Positions 9,680-18,822 of a DNA stretch of 38,197 nt are shown one piece after another. The notes below the pieces were generated by a model that saw only the letters and a program-made list of their open reading frames with translations, was not told the DNA's origin and ran no database searches. Source of the DNA: Tannerellaceae bacterium (GTDB lineage Bacteria; Bacteroidota; Bacteroidia; Bacteroidales; Tannerellaceae); assembly GCA_021204405.1 (NCBI GenBank), contig JAJPZJ010000140.1, positions 1-38,197 on the forward strand, read 5' to 3'. The translations under genes were made by a program, and so were the position numbers. Numbering within the stretch: the stretch's first letter is position 1; each line of letters starts with the position of its first letter.

Positions 9680-11047
9680 TTAGACAGGTGTTCCGAACAA
9701 AGTGGCAGATGAGGCCCGTTCTATTCTTACTTTTACCAACTGGCCTACCTTGTAATCCTTTTTATCAAAGATAACTACCTTATTCTGGCTGGTACGCCCG
9801 AATAGCTGTTCCCGGGAGCGTTTGGAAAATCCTTCTACCAATACCTCAAACTCTTTACCTATATCCCGCATATTGCTTTCTTCCGAAAGTTTATTTTGCA
9901 AATCGATCATCCCCTGTAAACGCCGGATCTTTTCTGCTTCAGGAATATTATCTTCCAGATGTTTGGAAGCATACGTACCCGGACGCTCTGAATATTTAAA
10001 AAGGAAAGCACTTTCATATCCCACTTCACGCATTAAGGAGAGCGTTTCTTGGTAATCTTCTTCTGTTTCAGAATGGTATCCACAAAACAAGTCGGTTGAA
10101 ATAGCGCAATCAGGAAGAATCCTTTTGATGGCTGCTATCCTGTCGAGATACCATTCACGGGTATATTTCCGGTTCATGATCTGTAATATCCTGGAACTAC
10201 CCGACTGTGCCGGTAAATGAATATGCTTACAAATATTAGCATGTGCAGCCATCACACGCAAGGTCTCATCACTCATATCTTTAGGGTGAGAGGTGGTAAA
10301 GCGGATACGCATGTCAGGAGCTTCCAGGGCTACCTTTTCCAGCAGGGTAGGGAAGGTGATCTCTTCTTCTCCATTTCTGAAAAGATAAGAGTTTACATTT
10401 TGTCCCAATAGGGTAACTTCCCGGAAACCTTTTTCACGCATATCTCTTAACTCATTCAGGATACTTTCTATGTCCCGGCTGCGTTCCCGGCCACGTGTAT
10501 AAGGCACGATACAATAGGTACAGAAATTATTACACCCACGCATGATAGAGATGAAACCACCGATTTTTACCCCACCGATTTTCAAGGGGATCACATCTTT
10601 ATAAGTTTCTTGGGTAGATAACTCAACATTAATTGCTTTTTCCCCTTTTTCCACGGCACCTGTCAGATTGGGCAGATCCAGGTAAGAATCCGGTCCTACA
10701 ACCAGGTCAACATGGTGATTGTTGATAAGATCTTCTTTTACCCGTTCGGCCATACAGCCAAGCACGCCAACTATAAGAGACCGTTTTTTCTGTTTTAACG
10801 ATTGAAAGTATTGCAGTCTGCCGTAGATTTTTTGCTCTGCATTGTCTCTTACCGAACAAGTGTTAACAAAGATCGCATCTGCTTCCTCTATTTTTTCGGT
10901 AAGGGAGTAACCGTCCATCTCCATTACAGAAGCCACTACTTCGCTGTCTGCCACATTCATTTGGCATCCGTAGGTTTCTATAAACAACTTCTTTTCGTTT
11001 TCATTGACAACAGATTTTAAGTCTGCATCATTTTCACTCTTTTTCAT
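9680..11047 (-). CDS. miaB: tRNA-2-methylthio-N6-dimethylallyladenosine synthase
   Basis: MiaB is a radical-SAM enzyme that adds a methylthio group to i6A37 in tRNAs. The 455-residue product has the N-terminal methylthiotransferase domain, with cluster-binding Cys28, Cys64 and Cys98. The radical-SAM motif GCNNFCTYC lies at residues 171-179 (Cys172, 176, 179). A C-terminal TRAM domain covers roughly the last 65 residues. It lies upstream of ftsX on the same strand with a 159-base gap, so it may be a separate unit. It is intact. Confidence 0.96.
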   Translation of the reverse strand: MKKSENDADLKSVVNENEKKLFIETYGCQMNVADSEVVASVMEMDGYSLTEKIEEADAIFVNTCSVRDNAEQKIYGRLQYFQSLKQKKRSLIVGVLGCMAERVKEDLINNHHVDLVVGPDSYLDLPNLTGAVEKGEKAINVELSTQETYKDVIPLKIGGVKIGGFISIMRGCNNFCTYCIVPYTRGRERSRDIESILNELRDMREKGFREVTLLGQNVNSYLFRNGEEEITFPTLLEKVALEAPDMRIRFTTSHPKDMSDETLRVMAAHANICKHIHLPAQSGSSRILQIMNRKYTREWYLDRIAAIKRILPDCAISTDLFCGYHSETEEDYQETLSLMREVGYESAFLFKYSERPGTYASKHLEDNIPEAEKIRRLQGMIDLQNKLSEESNMRDIGKEFEVLVEGFSKRSREQLFGRTSQNKVVIFDKKDYKVGQLVKVRIERASSATLFGTPV

Positions 11048-11130
11048 ATTTATTTGTTAATAAAGTTTAAATAGAATAGGGCTTAATTAAAAATTCAAAG
11101 GGTTTCCTTGCATGATTCATTTCCCAATTC

Positions 11131-11138
11131 TATATTTG
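11131..11138 (+). promoter_or_regulatory. Bacteroidota-type promoter (-7 box TATATTTG)
   Basis: TATATTTG at 11131-11138 matches TAnnTTTG exactly and is followed by CATACG. A TTG at 11108-11110 lies 20 bases upstream, near the expected -33 position. Transcription would start near 11145, about 150 bases before the next plus-strand gene. Confidence 0.6.
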
Positions 11139-11185
11139 CATACGAAAAATGTAAATTTTTTCATAGTTAAGGTTTTGGTTAAATC

Positions 11186-11222
11186 AAATAAGGGTGGCTG
11201 GGAAGTTACCCTTATTTTCTTT
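11186..11222 (+). terminator. Terminator-like hairpin upstream of the 135-residue gene
   Basis: The stem AAATAAGGGT (11186-11195) with ACCCTTATTT (11208-11217) has a 12-nt loop and is followed by TCTTTTATT. It lies only about 40 bases after the predicted start of the promoter at 11131. It could be an attenuator or the end of a small RNA of about 75 nt. Confidence 0.5.
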
Positions 11223-11292
11223 TATTATAGATTCTATCTCTTTACTTCTCAATAATTGTTTGTAAATTTGAGGTGCAAAATAATCAAAAGTT

Positions 11293-11700
11293 ATGGATAA
11301 TATAGGTGACTGGCTCTATATAGTTTTTCTCATTATAGCCGCTTTTAGTGGTTTATTTAGTTCTTTTAAGAAAAAAAAGGTGGCCGATACGCAACCTCAA
11401 CCTATTAAAGAAGAGATATATCCGGAAGAATCTGGCGGGAAAGGCTTTTGGGATTTCCTGGAAGAGATGCAAAACCAGCAGCCTGAAGGGATTGAAATAA
11501 AAAAGCCTAAGAAAAAGAAAAAAATATCCCAACCAGCTTCCCAAACGAAAGTTTATGGCAAACATACGCCTGCTACCAGTTCTTTTCTGCCGGAAATTAC
11601 CCACGATACAGAGGTAGTAACGGATGACCTTAATTTGACCGATCCCAATGAGATACGTAAGGCGGTTATTTATTCGGAAATATTTACCCGCAAGTATTGA
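11293..11700 (+). CDS. Conserved small protein with one N-terminal membrane helix
   Basis: I recognise no function. The 135-residue product has one hydrophobic helix at about residues 5-22, then a highly charged region with two lysine clusters (KKKK near 27-30 and 73-80) that includes GKGFWDFLEEMQNQQ. The conserved-looking C-terminus is EIRKAVIYSEIFTRKY. I associate this tail with small uncharacterised Bacteroidota proteins. The layout suggests an inner-membrane anchor with a cytoplasmic tail. It stands 80 bases before the CoA-transferase gene, which has its own promoter-like box. Confidence 0.75.
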   Translation: MDNIGDWLYIVFLIIAAFSGLFSSFKKKKVADTQPQPIKEEIYPEESGGKGFWDFLEEMQNQQPEGIEIKKPKKKKKISQPASQTKVYGKHTPATSSFLPEITHDTEVVTDDLNLTDPNEIRKAVIYSEIFTRKY

Positions 11701-11716
11701 TTTATTACTTTTTTAA

Positions 11717-11724
11717 TACCTTTG
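11717..11724 (+). promoter_or_regulatory. Promoter of the CoA-transferase gene (TACCTTTG)
   Basis: TACCTTTG fits TAnnTTTG and is followed by CATCCG. Transcription would start near 11731, giving a leader of about 50 nt before the ATG at 11781. Confidence 0.6.
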
Positions 11725-11780
11725 CATCCGTCTGACCAGATAGATAAGTATTTAATTATATTTAAAAAAACAATAATATC

Positions 11781-13280
11781 ATGGCTTTAAAATTTATTAC
11801 TGCTGAAGAGGCTGCATCATTTGTAAACCACGATGATAACGTTGGCTTCAGCGGATTCACACCTGCCGGATGCCCTAAAGTGGTTCCGGTTGCTATTGCT
11901 AATAAGGCAATGGAAGAACATGCCAAAGGAAATCCTTTCCAGATTGGTATGTTTACCGGTGCCTCCACAGGAGATAAACTGGATGGTTCACTGGCCCGTG
12001 CCAATGCAATTAAATTCCGTACCCCTTATCAATCAAGCAAAGATCTGCGAGCATTATTGAATGCACGTGGTGCCCATTATTATGACATGCACCTTTCGGA
12101 GCTGGCCCAGAGTTTACGTTATGGATTTTTAGGTAAGGTAGATGTAGCCATCATCGAAGCGGCTGAGGTTACCGAAGACGGCGAAATCGTTCCAACCAGT
12201 GGTGTAGGTATTTCTCCTACCATTTGTAACCTGGCAGACCGTATTATTATTGAATTAAACGATAAGCACCCGAAGGCCATTCGGGGTATGCATGATATTT
12301 ACGAACCGCTGGATCCCCCTGTTCGTCGTGAAATACCGGTTTATAAACCATCCGACCGGATTGGTACTCCCTATATCAAGGTTGATCCTGCGAAAATTGT
12401 AGGGGTCGTGAAAACAAGCGAACCCAATGAAGGAGGTAGCTTTAGCCCGCTGGATGATGTTATGATGGTGATTGGTAAGAATGTAGCTAACTTCCTGGTA
12501 AGTGAAATGCGTGCCGGACGTTTGCCAAAAGACTTTGTTCCTTTGCAGAGTGGAGTAGGGAACGTTGCCAATGCCGTATTAGGGTGCATGGGTGAAAATA
12601 AAGATATTCCTGCCTTCAATGTATATACAGAGGTGATTCAGGATGCGGTGATTGCGCTGATGAAACAGGGCCGTGTTAAATTTGCCAGCGGATGTTCGTT
12701 AAGCGTAAGTAATGAAGTATTGGATGATATCTATTCAAACCTTGATTTCTTTAAAGATAAGTTACTGCTCCGTCCGCAGGAGATTTCTAATAATCCGGAA
12801 GTGGCCCGCCGGTTAGGACTGGTTGCTATCAACACCGCTTTGGAAGCTGATATCTTTGGAAATATAAATTCAACCCACGTAGCCGGTACACGTATGATGA
12901 ACGGTATTGGTGGTTCGGGCGACTTTACCCGTTCGGCCATGCTTTCTATCTTTACTACTCCTTCAACGGCTAAGGATGGTAAGATCAGCGCATTTGTACC
13001 GATGGTCTCCCATATGGATCACAGCGAGCACTCAGTAAAAGTTATTATTACCGAATATGGAGTAGCCGACCTGCGCGGTAAGTCGCCGATCCAGCGTGCG
13101 GAAACGATTATCGAGAATTGTGTACATCCTGATTATAAACCATTGTTGAAGGAATACCTGGCTATGGGTGTTAAAGGACATACTCCTCAAAACCTCAAAT
13201 GTTGTTTTGCCTTCCACGAAGAGCTGGCAGCCAGTGGTGATATGCACAATGTAGACTTTAGCAAATACCTAAAGTGCTGA
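11781..13280 (+). CDS. Acetyl-CoA hydrolase / succinyl-CoA:acetate CoA-transferase type enzyme
   Basis: This 499-residue protein belongs to the class I CoA-transferase family of acetate and succinate enzymes (AarC/Ach1/YgfH type). Diagnostic features are GFSGFTPAGCPK near residue 22, FNVYTEVIQDA with the probable catalytic Glu284 that forms the enzyme-CoA thioester, and the conserved GGSGDFTRSA stretch. In a fermenting Bacteroidales cell it would exchange CoA between acetate and succinate or propionate intermediates. Substrate preference cannot be read from sequence alone. It is a single gene, ending just before a long intergenic palindrome. Confidence 0.9.
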   Translation: MALKFITAEEAASFVNHDDNVGFSGFTPAGCPKVVPVAIANKAMEEHAKGNPFQIGMFTGASTGDKLDGSLARANAIKFRTPYQSSKDLRALLNARGAHYYDMHLSELAQSLRYGFLGKVDVAIIEAAEVTEDGEIVPTSGVGISPTICNLADRIIIELNDKHPKAIRGMHDIYEPLDPPVRREIPVYKPSDRIGTPYIKVDPAKIVGVVKTSEPNEGGSFSPLDDVMMVIGKNVANFLVSEMRAGRLPKDFVPLQSGVGNVANAVLGCMGENKDIPAFNVYTEVIQDAVIALMKQGRVKFASGCSLSVSNEVLDDIYSNLDFFKDKLLLRPQEISNNPEVARRLGLVAINTALEADIFGNINSTHVAGTRMMNGIGGSGDFTRSAMLSIFTTPSTAKDGKISAFVPMVSHMDHSEHSVKVIITEYGVADLRGKSPIQRAETIIENCVHPDYKPLLKEYLAMGVKGHTPQNLKCCFAFHEELAASGDMHNVDFSKYLKC

Positions 13281-13739
13281 TAATAAAATAACGATAGTAA
13301 AAAAGAGGTTGTCTCAAAAGTCCTGATTAGTTCCCGCGAAAGCGGGGATCGCCTCAAAAACAGACAGTATAATTTTCAAAAAGATAGACAACTGTCTGTT
13401 CTTTTGCGATCCCGGATCAAGTCCGGGAACACTGGGGTCAGTTACTTTCCTGTAAAGTATAGTTTTGAGACAGCCTCTTTTTTATTGTAAACAGTCCTCT
13501 TTTTAATTGGCTTAACAAGGATTTTCAATTGTATATCCCTTCATTTATCTTCCGGCACCAGGGATTGCTGGTTGAAACAGGAAGAGTTTTCAATTCAGGC
13601 ACGGAGCGTTGTAAAATGAGGCAGGGAGATTGGCTACGTTCCGTGCCTCATTTAACGAAGTGCTGTGCCTCTAAACCACAAAACTCCCTGGCTGATGGTG
13701 AATGCGATCCGAAAAGGGTTCATAGAGGCTTCTTTATCT
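13281..13739. other. Gene-free stretch between converging CoA-transferase and kduD
   Basis: The first 200 bases hold the palindromic element listed separately. The rest (13484-13739) shows no convincing coding region, RNA or promoter. An open frame at 13529-13804 has no family character and runs into the kduD 3' end. Confidence 0.65.
13299..13483. repeat. Palindromic intergenic element, copy 1 (185 bp)
   Basis: The ends are inverted repeats: AAAAAAGAGGTTGTCTCAAAA (13299-13319) pairs with 13463-13483 with one mismatch. Inside are a hairpin CCCGC-GAAA-GCGGG followed by GATCGC, a second hairpin CCCGGA/TCCGGG preceded by GCGAT, and an ACAGACAG/CTGTCTGT pair. The A and T runs at its ends make it a two-way terminator between converging genes. 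Its core resembles copies 2 and 3. Confidence 0.8.
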
Positions 13740-14516
13740 TTAGGGCTGTTTGCCGATATAGGCCAGGATACCACCATCTACATAAAGGATGTGCCCATTT
13801 ATGAAGTTGGATGCTTCCGAAGCCAGGAATACAGCCGGCCCCATCAGATCCTCAGGAGTGCCCCAGCGGGCTGCTGGAGTTTTAGCAATGATGAACGAGT
13901 TAAAAGGATGACCATCTTCACGTAGAGGAGCCGTTTGTGGTGTTGCAATATAACCCGGGCCAATCCCATTACATTGAATATTATATCTACCATATTCGGA
14001 TGCAATATTACGGGTAAGCATTTTCAAGCCTCCTTTAGCGGCAGCATATGCTGACACCGTTTCACGTCCCAGTTCACTCATCATCGAACAGATATTAATG
14101 ATCTTGCCATGCCTTTTTTTAATCATGAAAGGAATCACTGCTTTAGCCACGATAAACGGAGCATTCAGGTCTACGTCAATCACCTGGCGGAAATCGGCGG
14201 CACTCATTTCAATCATAGGAATCCGTTTGATAATACCGGCATTGTTCACCAGAACATCAATCACCCCTACCTCTTTTTCAATCTGTGCCACCATCGCATT
14301 TACCTGCTCTTCATTGGTAACGTCGCATACATATCCGTGGGCTTTGATACCGGCAATAGCATATGCTTCAATACCTTTATCCACCAACTCCTGTTTGATA
14401 TCGTTAAATACAACAGTTGCCCCGGCCGAAGCTAATGCGGAAGCCGTTGCAAAACCAATCCCATACGATGCACCTGTAACCAGTGCTATTTTACCTTGTA
14501 ATGAAAAATTTATCAT
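13740..14516 (-). CDS. kduD: SDR dehydrogenase, probable 2-dehydro-3-deoxy-D-gluconate 5-dehydrogenase
   Basis: The 258-residue product is a classical short-chain dehydrogenase. It has the NAD-binding TGASYGIG (residues 14-21), NNAG (91-94) and the catalytic Ser144, Tyr157 and Lys161 (YAAAK). Close Bacteroidota relatives are often labelled gluconate 5-dehydrogenase. The partner kduI 14 bases upstream argues for KduD, the next step in converting unsaturated uronates from pectin or glycosaminoglycans to 2-keto-3-deoxygluconate. It is intact and co-directional with kduI. Confidence 0.85.
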   Translation of the reverse strand: MINFSLQGKIALVTGASYGIGFATASALASAGATVVFNDIKQELVDKGIEAYAIAGIKAHGYVCDVTNEEQVNAMVAQIEKEVGVIDVLVNNAGIIKRIPMIEMSAADFRQVIDVDLNAPFIVAKAVIPFMIKKRHGKIINICSMMSELGRETVSAYAAAKGGLKMLTRNIASEYGRYNIQCNGIGPGYIATPQTAPLREDGHPFNSFIIAKTPAARWGTPEDLMGPAVFLASEASNFINGHILYVDGGILAYIGKQP

Positions 14517-14530
14517 CTCTTTATTCTTTA

Positions 14531-15373
14531 TTATTTAAGTTCGGTTATTTTTGAAAAGTCCTGGTCGCCGTAATCCAGGTTTTCTCCGCCCATACCCCAG
14601 ATAAAAGTATAGTTGGAAGTAGCTGCCGCCGAATGGATAGACCATTCCGGCGAAAGAACTGCCTGGTCGTTTTGCATCCATATATGGCGGGTTTCGTCCG
14701 GTTCACCCATAAAATGGCATACGGCCTGTTCTTCCGGCACTTCGAAATAGAAATATGCCTCCATACGGCGTGAATGCACATGGGCAGGCATCGTATTCCA
14801 TACACTACCCGGAGCCAGCTCGGTCATCCCCATCTGTAACTGGCAGGTAGGAAGAACCTGGTTGACGATCATTTTATTGATTTTGCGATGGTTGGCAGTT
14901 TCCAGGCTACCTAATTCAGCCACCACAGCCTCGGCTTTGGTTACTTTCTTATCAGGATAGTTCCTGTGGGCAGTCAGGGAGTTGAAGTAGAATTTGGCAG
15001 GCTTGTTTACATCTTTACTTTCAAAATAAACCTCCCGGTTTCCGGAGCCTAAATACAGTGCCTCTTTATAATCCAGTTCGAAAGTGGTATCGCCTACGCG
15101 CACAATACCCGCACCTCCTACATTATAAATACCCATTTCCCGGTTAGTTAAAAATACGGGTTGTTTTAACGGGTCGATCGCTTCCAGCTGTAAGATCTCT
15201 CCGCAGGGCATTGCACCGCCCACGATCATACGGTCATACATAGAGTATACCATATTTACTTCGTTTGGAGTAAAGACCTTGTCAATTAAAAAATCCCGGC
15301 GTATACGTTTGGTATCGTATTGTCTGGCATCTTCCGGATACGCAGCGTACCGCAATTCATAATTTGTTTTCAT
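14531..15373 (-). CDS. kduI: 5-dehydro-4-deoxy-D-glucuronate isomerase
   Basis: KduI isomerises 5-keto-4-deoxyuronate to 3-deoxy-D-glycero-2,5-hexodiulosonate in the breakdown of uronate polymers. The 280-residue length is typical. The cupin metal site is complete: His198 and His200 in PAHVHSRRMEAYFYF, Glu205, and His247 in SIHSAA. It is the first gene of a two-gene unit with kduD. No lyase or transporter gene for the pathway lies in the window. Confidence 0.95.
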   Translation of the reverse strand: MKTNYELRYAAYPEDARQYDTKRIRRDFLIDKVFTPNEVNMVYSMYDRMIVGGAMPCGEILQLEAIDPLKQPVFLTNREMGIYNVGGAGIVRVGDTTFELDYKEALYLGSGNREVYFESKDVNKPAKFYFNSLTAHRNYPDKKVTKAEAVVAELGSLETANHRKINKMIVNQVLPTCQLQMGMTELAPGSVWNTMPAHVHSRRMEAYFYFEVPEEQAVCHFMGEPDETRHIWMQNDQAVLSPEWSIHSAAATSNYTFIWGMGGENLDYGDQDFSKITELK

Positions 15374-15901
15374 GTAACTTCATTTAATTTGGTTAATATT
15401 AGGGTTGTTTATCTAGTGTGTCACAGTTTTTCTCTGCTCATTCCCCGGCTGCCAGGAAAAATCCATGGCTGTTCGCACACACTGATAAATACCCTTTATG
15501 GTATTAAGTATCAGATCCATTGCTTTTCACTGGAACGGGTAGTAGGTTACTTCAATTTATTCATTTAGTGGCTCAATATCAGTTGGGATCGCACAGGTGC
15601 CGCTGTTTGTCGGGACTAACCTGTCGCAGGTAGAAGCGGTGATTACTCATAACTTCTATGTATATTCATAACTATTTAGATATTAAGTACCGCACAAATA
15701 TACTGAATTATTTAAATAAAACCGGCATTCCTTATAAAAAACATTTTGCCTCCGGCCAATTTCCCTCATGGGGTTGAGTGTCCGGTCGTTCCGGGTGCCG
15801 GTAACACAAATGAAACATCTTTGTAACGCTTCTTTCAAGATTGCTTCATCACTTCTTAATACGATAATTATTTCTTTGCCGTCAAACAAATAAATAGTAA
15901 A
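15374..15901. other. Gene-free stretch between diverging kduI and the pst cluster
   Basis: These 528 bases contain no recognisable gene. In particular there is no phosphate-binding protein gene (pstS) before pstC. A minus-strand open frame at 15683-15889 lacks family features and is probably chance. TTTCTTTG at 15871-15878 resembles a -7 box with a mismatch and could drive pstC. Confidence 0.65.
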
Positions 15902-17088
15902 GTGAAGAAGTTTTTTGAAAAAATCGTAGAAGGAGCTCTCTTGTTAAGCGGAAGCGTAAGTAGCTTTGTGATTCTGCTTATCGTTGTATTCCTGTTTAAG
16001 GAGGCAGCCGGACTATTTAACAGCCCGGCCGTGGAAGAGGGCTATGTGCTTGCTGTGAATAGCACCAATCCGGTCGACACCCTTAGCCCGGAGGAAATCA
16101 TGGACATTTTCGATGGCGAACTAACCAACTGGAAAGAGCTGAAAGGAGAGGATGAAGAGATCCTGTTGTTCCGTTTTTCTGACCTGACAAGCTATTTCCC
16201 GAAAGAAGAACTGGGAGAAGAATTTGAATTTGTAGCAGATAGGATCAGTGAATTGGTGGCCCGTGAGCCGGGTATTATTGCCTTTTTCCCTAAACAATAC
16301 CTGGCACCTATCTTTGATGGAAAGGTTTTGCCTGAAAGAAAAATAAAATTAACCGACTTCTTCGGAGGTACCAAATGGTATCTTACTTCTACTCCCTCAC
16401 CGATTTTCGGTCTGATCCCCCTTTTCTGGGAACGTTAGTGGTTAGTATCGGGGCTATTATTTTGTCGTTACCGTTTGGCGTGGCGGTTGCTATCTATCTG
16501 GCTGAAATTGCCGGCAAACGTACCCGCGACCTGTTAAAACCTGTAATTGAACTGTTAGCAGGGATACCTTCCGTAGTATATGGCTTCTTCGGCCTGGTGG
16601 TAATTGTTCCGCTTATCCAGAAAGGCCTGTCGTTACCGGTTGGCGAAACAGCTTTTGCCGGTAGTGTGGTGTTGGCAATTATGGCATTACCTACCATTAT
16701 AACAGTAGCCGAAGATGCGATGCGGACTACTCCTCGTGCCATGAAAGAGGCCAGCCTGGCTTTAGGGGCTACCCAGTGGCAGACTATTTATAAAGTAGTG
16801 ATCCCTTATTCTATTTCAGGGATTACCTCTGCGATTGTATTAGGTGTCGGACGTGCCATTGGCGAAACCATGGCGGTGTTGATGGTTACAGGGAATGCGG
16901 CTGTCATACCTACCTCCTTCTTCGATCCGGTACGTACTATTCCTGCCACTATTGCAGCCGAGCTGGGAGAAGCACCTGCCGGCGGTGCCCACTACGAGGC
17001 CTTATTCCTACTGGGAGCAGTATTATTCCTGATAACGATGGTCTTAAGTATACTTGTGGAGTATATTTCATCTAAAAGAAAAATATAA
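15902..17088 (+). pseudogene. pstC: Phosphate ABC permease PstC with one frameshift
   Basis: PstC is one of the two membrane subunits of the high-affinity phosphate importer. An N-terminal piece (15902-16438, GTG start) and a C-terminal piece (16375-17088) overlap in different frames. Adding one T to the run at 16422-16425 turns LIPLFWER-stop into LIPLFLGTLVVS and gives 395 residues, the usual Bacteroidota length. After the first helix (about 13-36), residues 45-130 hold a periplasmic segment (VDTLSPEEIMDIFDGELTNW and EPGIIAFFPKQYL) resembling part of a phosphate-binding protein. The permease domain then follows with the EAA-type loop EASLALGATQWQTIYKVV. The pieces might be inactive, or the lost T a consensus error. 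Confidence 0.82.
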
Positions 17089-17097
17089 TTAATAGAT

Positions 17098-18003
17098 ATG
17101 ACACCTGTACAAAAAATGGGCCATGTAGATGCTAATAAGCGGATTGCCCAGAAAACAGCTTTCGGATTCTTTACTTTCCTCAGTTACCTTGTGGTAATTA
17201 TCTTGTTTGTTATCTTGATCTTGTTTGTTATCTTGGGCTTTATTATAATTAACGGAGGAAAAGTAATTAGTTGGGAGTTCCTTACCTCAGCTCCCGAAGA
17301 TGGGATGACCTTCGGCGGGATCTTCCCGGCTATTGTAGGTACGCTTTACCTGGTATTAGGCAGTAGCCTGATCAGTTTCCCGATCGGGATCATGAGTGGT
17401 ATCTATATGAATGAGTATGCCACAAACGGGAAAATCGTACAATTTATCCGTGTAATGACAAACAACCTGAGTGGTGTTCCTTCGGTGGTATTCGGTTTAT
17501 TCGGTATGTCCCTGTTTGTTAATACCATGGGATTTGGTGATTCAATCATTGCCGGTTCCTTAACCCTAGCACTCCTTTCCATTCCGCTGGTGATCCGTAC
17601 TACGGAAGAGGCGCTTAAATCTATAGACGATTCCTTCCGCCACGGTAGCCTGGCACTGGGTGCAAGCAAGTTACAAACGATTGGCCGGGTGGTCCTTCCG
17701 ATGGCTTTCCCTAATATTATAACAGGGCTGATCCTATCCGTCGGACGTGTGTCGGGTGAGACTGCACCTATCCTTTTCACGGTAGCAGCTTATTTCCTGC
17801 TGCAGCTACCGGAAAGTATTTTCGACCAATGTATGGCACTTCCCTATCACCTGTATGTGATCTCCACCAGTAGAACAGATATTGAAGCTTCCCGCGGTAT
17901 GGCCTATGGAACAGCCCTGGTATTAGTTATCATTATCTTATTGGTTAATTTGTTGGCCAATGCGTTGAGAAGTTATTTCGCTAAAAAAGTAAAAATGAAC
18001 TAA
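17098..18003 (+). CDS. pstA: Phosphate ABC permease PstA
   Basis: PstA is the second membrane subunit of the phosphate importer. The 301-residue protein has six hydrophobic helices and the cytoplasmic coupling loop HGSLALGASKLQTIGRVVLP that contacts PstB. It starts 9 bases after pstC. Its first helix contains an 18-bp tandem duplication (17202-17235) that adds six hydrophobic residues (LFVILI type) and keeps frame, so the gene stays open while neighbours do not. Confidence 0.93.
   Translation: MTPVQKMGHVDANKRIAQKTAFGFFTFLSYLVVIILFVILILFVILGFIIINGGKVISWEFLTSAPEDGMTFGGIFPAIVGTLYLVLGSSLISFPIGIMSGIYMNEYATNGKIVQFIRVMTNNLSGVPSVVFGLFGMSLFVNTMGFGDSIIAGSLTLALLSIPLVIRTTEEALKSIDDSFRHGSLALGASKLQTIGRVVLPMAFPNIITGLILSVGRVSGETAPILFTVAAYFLLQLPESIFDQCMALPYHLYVISTSRTDIEASRGMAYGTALVLVIIILLVNLLANALRSYFAKKVKMN
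17202..17235. repeat. In-frame 18-bp tandem duplication inside pstA
   Basis: The 16-mer CTTGTTTGTTATCTTG occurs at 17202-17217 and again at 17220-17235, a period of 18. It lengthens the first membrane helix by six residues without breaking the frame. Confidence 0.85.
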
Positions 18004-18018
18004 TCCCCTTTTAAAATT

Positions 18019-18771
18019 ATGATAAAGATTGATGCAAGAAACGTAGATTTCTATTATGGTGATTTCCACGCGCTCAAACAGATCTCCATGGAGATCGCAC
18101 CCAACACATCTACTGCTTTTATCGGGCCTTCAGGATGTGGTAAGTCCACCTTCCTCCGTTTGTTTAACCGTATGAACGACCTGATCCTGGGTACCTGCCT
18201 GGAAGGAGCTATTATGATTGATGGCCGGAATATTTACGAAAGGGGTGAGAAAGTAGACGAACTGCGTAAGAACGTAGGGATGGTATTCCAGAAACCTAAC
18301 CCATTCCCTAAAACTATTTTTGAGAATGTAGCTTACGGGTTGCGTGTAAATGGTATCAATGATTCTGAATATATCGAATCAACCGTAGTAAAAACACTCA
18401 AACAGGTAGCCCTGTGGGAAGAGGTAAAAGATAAACTGAAAGAATCGGCTTTTGCCCTTTCTGGTGGCCAGCAACAACGTTTGTGTATTGCCCGTGCACT
18501 GGCTATTTCGCCTTCGATTTTATTAATGGACGAGCCCACCTCTGCGTTAGACCCGATCTCTACAGGAAAGATTGAAGACCTGATCCACGAATTGAAAAAA
18601 GACTATACCATTGTGATCGTAACCCACAATATGCAACAGGCTGCCCGCGTAAGTGATAAAACAGGCTATTTCTATCTGGGAGAATTGATTGAATTTGATG
18701 ATACCCGTAAGATCTTTACCAATCCGGAGAAGGAATCTACACAGAATTATATTACCGGCCGTTTCGGATAA
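18019..18771 (+). CDS. pstB: Phosphate ABC transporter ATPase PstB
   Basis: PstB is the ATP-hydrolysing subunit that powers phosphate import through PstC-PstA. The 250-residue protein has Walker [10 protein letters not shown] (residues 36-44), the ABC signature [16 protein letters not shown] near residue 150, Walker B ILLMDEP followed by TSALDP, and the H-loop IVVTHN. It is 15 bases downstream of pstA and intact. Confidence 0.97.
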   Translation: MIKIDARNVDFYYGDFHALKQISMEIAPNTSTAFIGPSGCGKSTFLRLFNRMNDLILGTCLEGAIMIDGRNIYERGEKVDELRKNVGMVFQKPNPFPKTIFENVAYGLRVNGINDSEYIESTVVKTLKQVALWEEVKDKLKESAFALSGGQQQRLCIARALAISPSILLMDEPTSALDPISTGKIEDLIHELKKDYTIVIVTHNMQQAARVSDKTGYFYLGELIEFDDTRKIFTNPEKESTQNYITGRFG

Positions 18772-18822
18772 GTAAACTGCCGTAAAAGTGAGAAGATAAA
18801 TAATAAATAATAAATATACAAA

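Noticed and set aside
13529..13925. Plus-strand open frames next to and inside the kduD 3' end
   Set aside because: They have no recognisable protein character and partly read antisense to kduD.
15683..15889. A small minus-strand gene before pstC
   Set aside because: It has no family features, overlaps the likely pstC promoter and shows no ribosome-binding signal.
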